A DNA stretch of 64,000 nucleotides from positions 9,761,322 through 9,825,321 of the forward strand of contig NC_135570.1 in NCBI RefSeq assembly GCF_964340395.1, written 5' to 3'. Position numbers and translations under genes: made by a program. This document shows, piece after piece, positions 13,418 to 25,400 of the stretch; the first letter of the stretch is position 1, and every line of letters begins with the position of its first letter. Origin of the DNA: Glandiceps talaboti. Lineage: Eukaryota > Hemichordata > Enteropneusta > Spengelidae. The notes under the pieces are model-generated. The model was not told the DNA's origin. It saw only the letters and a list, made by a program, of their open reading frames with translations, and did no database searches.

Positions 13418-16400
13418 TACACATACACATATGCATACGCATACAGCCATCAATTTTTTATAAATACATGACATGACAATCATATTCAAATAAACTTCTT
13501 ACTTCACAGACTTTGAGAGGATCCAAGAGCTGTTCAAGCAATTCTGGGATGGCCATACCATACTGGGTGATGATGTCATTACACTGCAAATCAAAGTGGA
13601 TATACAAGTCTATGAGATCAAAGTTGTCTAATTTGTGAGCCAAAACATTATCAATGTATATAATGAACTATTTTTTCTGTTATTCCACAGGGGTGGGGAA
13701 CAGAGAGAAATGGGTGGACTATACAATGAAAGAGCATGGACGATGACTTTACGATATTCTGTGCTTTCAACAAGTGGCTGCTATCAGGGTTTTGCTTTAC
13801 CCCCAACTACTGTTAAAAAGAGTTAATTTGAAATGTTGGTGATTTTACAACTTTTAAGAACTGTACATCTGCAATGTTTAGCCTTCATTGCTAATCATTT
13901 ATTGTAAATGAGCCATTACCATTTGAAGGGACCATATGGATGAGGATTGAGTAATTATTTTTGTATTTTTAATTTTTAAATTGGGAAATCAATGTGAAAC
14001 AGCATTTACCTCGTCTGAGTTGTAACTCAATACTTTGCAAAAAGCTAAAATATGTGTAAAAAGTTTGTTATTGTATGTGCAATAACAAACACATTCATTA
14101 ATCTTTTGTCATTTATTGAGGTACAAACAAGGACTTGGCATATGTTGTTTCACATTGATTTTTCAAGTAGGAAGCCATGATAACAATTGTTTTATAAATG
14201 AAATATTCAAAAATAAATACCTAATCCTCATCCATATGGTCACTTTGAAGTATAAAACTGTAACAATGCTATGACAGGGATAAGTACAAAACAGTCTCAT
14301 ATTGTGCGTTCAGTGGATGGACAGTACAAAATAGCTTTTATTACTGGCACATGTACAGCCTTTACATACACAAACCAACAATGAAATCTTTTTATGTTCT
14401 GGGCTATGTTGCAAGAATGACACAGAGTCATATTTTGAGTGGATATGATTATTTCACTTACCTGTCCTTTGAGGCTGTCTGGTAGAATGTTACAGAATTC
14501 ATGAAGACCTTGTACAATTTTTTGTTTGGTTTGGTTCTTATCAATGAAAGAATCCAGATACTGTACTACTAACTCACACAGACTACATTCAGTGTCTTTA
14601 AGATCTACAGAGAAATAGACATGATATGACACTGGTAATCCAGTCTTCGGTGTACTAAGATAGGTGCAAACTAAAGCTATTGTTTTTCGATGTGGTAGAT
14701 TACACAGTGGGTGATGGAAGTTCTTTACTTTCCTTGGACAAATACAATATATACATTGATTGGTTGGTTGGTTGGTTGGTTGGTTGGTTGATTGGTTGGT
14801 TGGTGGTGGTGGTGGTGGTTAAATAATTCTGGTTATTGTTGCCATACTGATAGTAATCTTGTCAAGAGTGAATTCCTTAAACTAATGGACTGCAAACAGG
14901 AAATTGAGAATACAGCACCCTTACTCAAATTGGGGGCATTATCACCTCCTAGTACTGTTTCATAAGAGCTTTGTCCCTTGGTATTCTATAGAAGTGTAAA
15001 TCAGAGATGTTTTTTGTATTGTTCAGACATCGAGGAAAGCACCAGTGCTCTATGATTAACAGGGTAACCTATACCATGTATACCCCCAAGGTACACACTG
15101 ACAGGAAGTAGAGCGCCACCACTGTAAATTTTGCAAAGGCCTATTTAATACATACCTCTAAAACTCTTCTGGTTAGCAGTACACAGTCCTAGTTTGGTGC
15201 AAATTTCATTGGGACTGAGTTTAAGGACCAAAAGGTTGATGATTTGTACTCCATAATCATCAATAAATGTCTTGCATTCTCCACGGATTGTGTCTGGTAA
15301 TATGGTACATACTTTATCCACTACAGAGATGATCTCAGACTGTGAGGTAAACACGACATATAAAACATTTTATTACACCTCGACGTTCTTCCGAAGGCTG
15401 TGATTGGTCAGACTCGTATCACGTGACCGATTTTAACTGGGCTATTGCCCACAAGGTGATATAAACATTATAAAGCACCATACATAATATATAAGCCATC
15501 GGTCTTTGTCAAACTCTCTGTAACACAGTGTTGAAGGATTTCAGAAATTGTAGTGAACCATAAACTTTCTTTTGGTCTAAAACTACTTAGTTCAGCTGTT
15601 GCCATGACTATAGTCATAGTTGTTCATATAGACTTTCTTTGGTTCATGTTCTGAAACACTTGCACTTCTTGATATAAACTTTTTCATACCTACAGGTAAA
15701 CGCCATCTGAATATCCCAATCTGACCTGATTTTAATATTGGGTTACAAATCTTTTGACCAGAAATAATATCATTTCAAATCAAATTTGCATGCCGTAGGT
15801 CAGCTTATCTGATCATGTTTTCACTTGAGGCATACCGCAATAAACAATCTTAAGTATATTTGCGCAAATAAAAGTAAATTAAGTAGTAACATCTCACTAC
15901 ACTACTTACAATGGTGGAGTTTTGTGTGATAAGGGAGTCAATTTCTTGCATTGCTAGGGTACACACAGCACACTCAATAGAGCTTTTCTGGGCAACCTTC
16001 TTTGCTGGTTTGATGTCTACGATAGGGACAGTCTGAAAAATGGACAAGAATAAACTTTATTTTAACACAGCTGATCTACCTTCAAATTTCATTTTTGTGA
16101 TTATCAGATACACACTTAGTCTGCAAATTCACATACGTATTTCAATCAACCTTTCTGTTGATTCAAGAGTGTGTGTGTTTGTGAAAATTACTCCTCTAGT
16201 ACATGTACTGACTTTGTGCAGACACAACATAACAAAATTAGTCATGATAAAATAATCAAAATATAATTATTAGCATGTATATAATAGCTGAAACAATCAA
16301 AATTGGAAAGAAAATGATATTCACTTTTGAATAACTTATCTTGCAAAAGAGAGATGAGAAAGATAAACTGTAAATAACTCATGAGAGATAACAAGTTGAT

Positions 16401-19400
16401 AGACTGACAGACAAGCTAATAGACAGACCAGACAGACAGACAGACAGACAGACAGACTGACAGACAGGTTGAGTGACAAGCGCATTGTGCAAGCTAACAG
16501 GAACATGATGTATGAGAATGAATTACAGTGGCCATATTTAACGATAAAATGTCTGTGTGTCACATGTCATATCACTTCATGGTTACCACTCTGTATTATC
16601 AGACCTGTGGACTGAAAACTGACAGTGTGTATAACCTGTAGCACAATAAACAGCAGATAAGAGCTGGACTGTTCAGTAGTGTTGGTTCTACATTGCCATT
16701 CAGTCTCAAACAGAAACAAACCCTTTGTGCCTAAATTACTACAAAATCTTTTTGCTTACAAAGAAATGCCTATCTAATATAATCTCTGATATATCCAAAT
16801 CTTGTGACATGTGTACACCTGTAAATTTGGTACATATTCACTTGTTAACAATATCATGTCCTTACTAGTTTACCAGCCAGTCTTCCTTGACAAAATCCCA
16901 GACCAAAGCATATGGTCTCTGGATCCTGCAACATAGAATACAAGTATAGTTAGATAACTGATTTACAATGTCCTAATCATAACAAACATGTTATGATAAT
17001 TTTGAAACGTTATCCCAAATGTACAAAATGCACTCTGGGGACCAATTTCCTTGAAAATCAAGATTTTTCAAATCTCTCTCCAAACTTTGCCACATGAAAC
17101 CTTGTTCCTAGTCCTTTTCAAGTAATGTAAGAAATTTTGGGTTCACCATCTCGCTTTCAAGGAAATCGTCAATCTTTCATATTCCATAGAAATTGGCAGC
17201 CATATTGGATTTTAACATGATTTAATTTTGATATCATTTTCAACTAAATTAAAAAAATTTGAATGGTTACCTCCAAATTTTCTTGCTTTCAACATAGAAT
17301 AGGTTGGACTTTTCTTGAACAAAGTATTGGCCAATATTTTAGACTTTTATTTCTGAAGTAAATTTTATGTCAAAACAGTTTCTCCTCCCAACTACTCATA
17401 GTATGTTTACAAGTACATGTATAGACATCTAAGTTTGTCATTTCTCTTGGGGGTTGCTTTGCTTCGAGGTGTTATCGTACAACACAATTAAAATGCTGCC
17501 AATATTTTGACTGTTCTTTTGATTTTCACAAGTCCTAGTCAAGACATAGTCATCAAAGACTGAAACCATTTCAACAGGTTGAATACAACCCATTCGGTTA
17601 AAGCCTTACTGTGAGTGTGATATAAATAGGGGTTGGATTAAGATGACACTCATTATGCTAGATGACTTTGACCGTGTAACACACTCACAGAGCTCATAGA
17701 GCACTAGTCCTATATGGAATTGCCAAAATTGTTATCACTTAATGTTGGCCTGTGGTATTATGAATATACAGGAAAAAAATCTGTAACTTTCATTTTCAAA
17801 ATAGTTGTGTTTTGGGGACGGTAATCATTAAAATGTTGGCTTGATAAAAGTTGGAAGTGTCGAGACACTGACCTGGGATTGAAAATTAGCCCTTTAATAT
17901 TCCTGTTTTGAAGATACTTTGAATGACAATTAAATAATACATGTTCACTTCTAATATGAAATCACACAGAATTGTTTCATTCATTCCATGAATTCAATAC
18001 AGTTATGTTGCTCTTTGTGTCATCCACATAGTTTGCATAGTTTTAATAACATTTTTTGAATGACTTTTTTGTGTTCCATAACCATGAAGACATACATCTA
18101 TGATAAACTAAACCCGTTTAAAGTACAGTGAATTTCACAACACCATGCAGCTTTTCTGTTTGATACAACCAAACAGAAACCAACAAGAAACTGCATATGC
18201 CACACTTCAAATAGCAAGAACACCTTTTTGGCTACATTTAGTCTATATGAAATAAACCATTTAAATGTATTGCAACTCCATGCAGACAATTGAGTCCAAT
18301 ATTTTTCTTAGTATCAAACACCCGATGAAGGGTATGTAAAATGTCCTTTGTGGTGTTCATTCGATGGCATGTATAGTTCATTTCACTTTATAGGCAAAAT
18401 GTAGCAAGAACTGTACTCATTCAATCTTGCTATCTTAAAGTGTATCATAAAGTTTCTCATTGGCTTCTGTGTGATTGTATCAAACATAAAAGCTGACTGG
18501 CTTGGTGAATGTCAAATAAGCCTTACCAACTCTGTTGCAATTAGGTTCATAATTTGTCTTATATACTCATTGACATAATCTTGGCATTGGGTTTCTAATG
18601 GTCCAAGTGCTTGGCAGAATTCATCAAGGATTTCCATAACCTCTTCCTGTGTGAAACAAATCATATTTAATAAATACTACATCATTACCGGACCATGTTG
18701 ATGTACAATAGAAATTTTGGTTGTGAAAAGCAGTTGTCTGGCAGAGTTTAGAAAAGGTGTGTCTAGAAAAAGAGAATGACCCAGGATGTAATCCTACTGA
18801 TAAGATAACACTAATGTGAGAACCTGGGATTGAATTATGGGCCTTTAAAATCAGCATCAAGAATTTCATGATGTGTTTAGTAGTATAAACATACTGAAGA
18901 CACTACACAAGATACAGAATCCATCATTTTGTTAAGTATAACAACACATGTTTAAAATCTGTGGTACCAAAACTACAAACTTAAATGCTATAGTTATCTG
19001 AAAATTTTTCATCCGACATAAATGTTCACTTATTTTAGAAGAAGAGAAAAATGTGAAAATTTAGTCCCAAACCATGACCAAAAATTTGCCGAAAATTTTG
19101 AGTACAAAAAATGTAGAGCTTCATATTTAATTACTGTATCTTCCATTATTTCAATCAAATTGTACAACATACATGTATTTGTCACAAAAACTTACAAAAT
19201 ATAAAATAATTTAGTTTTAACCTAGTAAGAAACATACTAGAAATGTCCTGTTACCGTTTGTAGCACCATAATATTTGTCTTTGTGTTTGCCACTTTTCTC
19301 GTACTGGAAGAGAAAAGCACTGGAGGAAATAGTTTGTTCAACTCACCTGTGTTTTGTTGTCTTTCAGTGCTTGCTGTGCCTCACCTATAAACTTTTTACA

Positions 19401-22400
19401 CTCAGTACAGATGTCATCATTGGGTTTCTGTAATAACAAACATGTATCTACCTATGTATCTCCCTGAATACTAGTTACTGTGTTCAATCAGAGCCACTGA
19501 CACACAGTAATTTCTTGGGACTCACAAAAAGAAATTTGATGTTCTCCTATTCCTTACTGTGTATTAACTCACAACAAAACCCATTTTTATTGAGCTTGAT
19601 TCATGTTTGTAGTAGGGTGATGCAGTACACATCTAAAGATGCAAAAGGCATCAGTGAAATATGTTTTCCCATTCTTGGTACCTGTAATATCATTTTACCT
19701 CATGCTACAGGGTCAAAATAGAACAAGAAGACTGACTTATTCTCTAACTATAATAATAGCATTTTACCTCATGCTAGAGGGTCACAATAGAACAACTTAT
19801 TCTCACACATCCCTAATGTATGTGAAGTATATGGAACAGAAGTTATGGAGTTCACCAAGAAATTGAATGTTTGTTATTTTTATGATGCACCTAGGCAGTA
19901 ATATTTTATTTCAGGTACCGAGAATTCCTTTCTATGTAGTGACTCACAAGAACACTTAATTGTAATTACGAGAATGAATATTTTGGAACTTGGTTCAAAA
20001 AGTGTTGCAGTACATCTCTAACAATGCAAAAGAGACATCAGTGACAATATGGGATTATTATCAACAATTTTCTGAGTCAGTACAGTATGTATTAAATTTT
20101 ACTATTTTGACTTACAACTAGACAATTTTGTTTAAGCACACTGCACATGACAGTTTGTAGTGTACATATTTGTGCACAAAATTGCTCATTTGTTGAAGAA
20201 TACTCTTACAATTATTTTGCATATTCTATGAATAACAAGTGAAAGAAATCACTTTGATTTGAATGTAAATATTAAGGTTGTTAGTAGATAGAATGCACAG
20301 AAAAGATACTATATGTAAATTAGAGCTGATACATAGAGTAAAGATGCTCTACATAAGGTAAGTGCATTTCCATGGTCCCTGCAGATTAGTTGTATTACAT
20401 GTGTGATATGGGTAATTGAGGGCACACTCTCATTATGTATTTTGCAAAGGTTCGGAAACTTGGATAACAACCAGTGTGCCCTCTAAGCCAATTTGACATG
20501 TCACTGATGCATACAATTTTTAGTGATGCACCAATATTTTGTGATCCCCTATTTCTTACTATGTGGTGACTCACAAGAAATTCTAGTTTTTATCTTTTTG
20601 ACTCATAGAGTCATAACAACAAAATCTGGCTACCATTAGAGGGCATACTGATAACAACAAAGGGTAAATCTGGTAAAATTTACAGAGACATTGATACCTT
20701 GTACTGTAATTTGGATGCGGAACAGGTCTTTGCTTCTTTTAAATACTTTGTTTATGTTTTTATGTTTCACAAGTTCAAAATATCAACATGTGGACTTGGT
20801 GGCAAAACCAGAACCAACACTGCTACTACTACACTGCTACTCTTTGTTCAAACATGCATTTGGTGCACACAGACGCCAAGAATACTATGAACACAAGCAA
20901 TGTGTATAGTACTCTTACAAAACTCAGTGACCAACTGACACAGGAGATTGTGTTTTTTCCAACTGCTATAATCACTGATAGATACAAGATGCTTAGTAAT
21001 ACTTTCATTATGCACTGTAGTAAGCTTGTCAGTTGCTTATAGATGGTCAAACTATGTTGCACTGACCACTATAGTGGACAGATTAGTACTGCCAAGAAAG
21101 CAGAATGAAAAAAACATGAAACAGAATGAAAACAGAATGAGATGAAGCAGAAAATGACATGCGGCAAATTTTAAAGTGACGCTACACAGCACAACACTAC
21201 AAGAAAGACAAAGAAATTGACAATAATGTTGTACTCTACCAAAGACAATACCTTAATCATTGGTTTGATAGCAACACCTGGTTTGCAGAGTCCCATAGCT
21301 GTACAGATGGTTTCTGGGTCCATTTCACTCACAATCAGATCAAACAATACATCGGCATATTCATCGACGGCTGAACGGCACTACAAGTGAAACAACAAAA
21401 AAAGCCATGGGAGTATTAGTACAAATAAAAGAGTTATTCCCTGGAAACATATTATATCATAGTTCTTGGCTTCTTAATTCAAAGTGTGGATTCTTAACCT
21501 TGTACAATGTAAACTTGGAAATTTTCGCAAAAGACTTATTTTCACCTCTTTTTCCGCTGGAAAACAAGAGCAAAAGTAAGTACCCGGTAGTGACTAAAAT
21601 GTCTGCTCGTACTTGAACACATTGTACCAGTCTTGTAATTAGTAAAACTTAGTCTTTGAGAACAATCTGAATACTATAAAATCACTCAATTTTGTAGTGA
21701 TAAAAGTGGGTAGTAGGTTTATAGTATTTTGGGGTAAATCACTCTGCCTTCACCAGCTGTTATTTTGTTCATGGCCCAATGATGAACATTTGGCACATAA
21801 CACTAGCACTACTACTTCTTGACAATCTTTTTTTAAGTGATGTCCCCTATCCCTAACTATACAAAAAGTCTAATTTACCCACCTTTACCCAACCTTTACC
21901 CTACCTGTGACCCTCCTAACCACCATTTCTGTCCAGGGGTAGTACAAGATGCAACACCACTTTTGACTGTCTACATCCCCCTGGGGAGATATCACCATGG
22001 GTAAATTGCCCCGGTAGGTAAAAGGTGGAACTTTGTCTCATACTCACTACATTTACACGTCCTTTACCTCGAGTGGAAAGACATGGTCAAGAAAAACTTT
22101 TCATATAGTGATATATATAACATAACTAATATGCAAATTCCCCTTTTGCCATTATGACTCACACCAAAGGGTGTCTTTCTCTAGCAGACACACTGAGCAT
22201 TGGTTTCCATGGAAACAGAGCTTCAGCAATCATAGAGATGCATGTATAATGTACATAAGTTTCACTTACCATGCTTTTCAGTTCAGCATCAGGAATGAGA
22301 TCACAGGCAGAGTCCAGGAAATCAACCACTTGTTTCTGTGTAGCTTTGTTGGCAATCAGGTTACGTGCAGTTGTAATCACCTCTTTGCAAAAATCACATA

Positions 22401-25400
22401 CTTCATCATTCTGTGAGAAAAAAGGAAAATATACATGAAACACATCCACAACTCAAGGAAATCTTTTAAAAGTAAAACCTGTGATGTTTTTCAACACCTA
22501 ACAGTTACAGTTACTACATGTATGTAGCAAAGTCAATACAAGTTACACATGAAATGTAGAGGTGCATTTTCCTTTACTAGAGTTTAATATATCAGTTTTT
22601 TAGAATCTCAAATCTATCATACATTTATTACAATGTATCAACTTTTGTATGATATAAATATTTTGATTTATTTTTGGCAAAAATCAATTTTTTTAATTTT
22701 TTTCCTTTTACATCTTGGGTTATATTTTTTACCAGGTCTCTCAATCAGGAAATGTTGCAGAGATCATAGGAATATAGCATCACAAATCATCTTGATGAAT
22801 TGTGATTGGATGTGATCAAGATTTGGAAAAATTTGCAGTATCATACAATTAGTGCATATACACAAGAAGACAAAACAAACTTCCAGGCACCTACATGTAT
22901 GACCCCTTCATTAGGCTCATGGGTCCATAAGGTCAAGTGTTGAATAGTGGGTCAATCTGTTGACAAAAACTGAACTGCGCAGTCGAAAATTTCATGTACG
23001 ATTTTCAAGTTTGTGTTTGTGTTTGTGTTTGTGTTTGTGTTTGTGTTTGTGTTTGAAACAAAAGTTCAATACTAAAACATAAGGTTTTACCTGTTTTGTG
23101 TATTTAGGTGACCAAACATTATCTTTGCAGTGTTGAATAGCACCACATTCCTTAGCTGTACTGATATGTTGACACCAATAACCTGGACCACGTGTACATT
23201 TCTCCTTGCCAAATAACTCAGCAGCACTGGCTGTAAGACATAGATACACACAGACAGTTATATTAACAGGGTTTTAATATACATAGATTTAGTAATCGCA
23301 CAATGTTAAACAAGCTCAAAAAACAAACTTTGTTGGTTTTTGCTATTTTCTAAGAATGACAACTTTCTCAAACGCCTTGATGACATCCGATAGTTTGCAG
23401 TTTCTTTTCTTGTCTCACCAAAAATTGTCATGGGTGAAGACAGATAGTGCAGAAAACCTGTTATTTAAATTTGACTTTGGTCGTAAGGACCTTGTGTTGA
23501 AAATGTTTCTGGGCTGTCAATTTTCTCAAAATGACATTTCTGTAGTTAGGCCTTTATGACACTAACTCCTTCAAATACAAATTTTATGCATACATACAGC
23601 AGATGTTCATTGATAAGATATATCAAACATAAGTATGATAAGTTAAACATGCGCAAACCAAGGTATCTGTAGTCTGTAAGGTACGCCGTGACAGGGCGCC
23701 CTCACACATCGACCTACCACTAGGAGGCCAGTGAGGGCAAACATCACAACGTATCTTACAGTCTAAGGTATCTGCAGCATTCAAAGAAAATACACGATTT
23801 AATTTTATTTATTTGTAGTTTTTACACAAAAACATGTATCTCCAACATTGGATTTTTAAAATATAAGTACAAGTCACAATACTCAAGTCATCATTCTTTT
23901 CCCTCATTTTTCTGAGATTATTCTTATGCAGGTATAATCATATTTAATCATTTTTCTGAAAATTTTAAATCAACTGGAAAATATTTCTGAGTGACATATA
24001 CATGTAAGTACTTTGCCACCTGTATTGAATACTGATAATCTAGATCTGACTTTTGTGAGCACTGATCAATTGTAAATTGTTTTTGCTATAACAGGAGGCC
24101 AAACAGATATTCATTCGAGAAAGGAAATTACGAGACCCCTCAATACTTGATCAAGAGAATGTACTGTCACATATACATGTAAGTGTTTATCACTACAGTT
24201 GAACAAAAGGAAGGAAAGGCTCCTTAGGTCACTCATATTTTTCTCAGCTGAACACCGAAAAAAATTGGCTACAGTGTAGTACACTACCGAATGATCAGAG
24301 AAACAATACATATAGAATCAATGACATTGAACTTTTTAGTATTTTACGTAACTTATTTTCTTGAGCAAAAAATATTTTTAATATTACATACTTTTCATAA
24401 ACCATTGCTCAAAATGATTACATAACAAATTTTCCAGCATAATATTGATTATACTTCATTATCTTTGCTCATTTTGATGATTAATGACATTTAATTTATA
24501 ATATTTAGTTATTACAAAAATTGTGTTGGTCAGTCAAGCATAGCAATGATCACGCATGTATCATTGTATGCGGAATACAAGCCGATGTACATTATCATTA
24601 TATTAGTAATGCAAATTTATTATAAATTTGCATTACTAATATTATGTAAATTTGCATAATAATTATTATTATGCAAATTTACATAATGTGCCTTTTGTCC
24701 TGAGAGCTCTAGCCCCTCATAATCATACTCTGGACCACAGACAAGTACTTACTTGTCTATGTCCGGACAGACAGCCTTGGCAAAGTTTGAGACTTATGTC
24801 ACTAAACTGTGAACAATAGGAATGATTTACAAGCCATTGTGACAAGCCTGTCACATGATTGCCACATGATGCAAATTGATATAAAAGTAAAAGTCACATG
24901 AGTAGAAGTCAGACAGGGATACCATGATGTCAATAACAGGAACCTGTGCCAGGAACTTATTGTACAAACAGGATGTCACTCTATTTAAATATCATGAATA
25001 TTCATGAGCACACTTAATACATTTTAATACTCATGATACTGGCAAGACTAACATGTAACATTACAAAATAAACAACAAAATGTACATGTGTTGTGTTCTT
25101 GTTGACAGTGTTGGGGAGGCTGTGGTTAGAGTTGTGATATTTTTATGAGGACTACAATTATTTGGTTTGCAGAAATGGCATACATAAAAATAATACCTCC
25201 CCAAGAGCATATACTGCAATCTGGATGTGAGTGGAGGGATACCATAGAGGAACTAGACTACATGGTACATACAAAATGTATCCTGTTCCTTACATGGTAC
25301 ATATAAAATGTATTCTGAGGAACAGGATATCATACAGGATGTGATTTAACAATTAAACAACTTTTCCTTTTTTTTCATTTTGTTCATTATTCCTGTTTTT

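Noticed and set aside
13095-13489. Poly(Tyr-Ile-His-Thr) and Met-Tyr-Val-Cys frames
   Set aside because: (CATA)n microsatellite.
23724-23738. CTCF site in MITE family 1 (CCACTAGGAGGCCAG)
   Set aside because: Present in only one of four copies and differs from the core at the GGC position. Too weak to claim.
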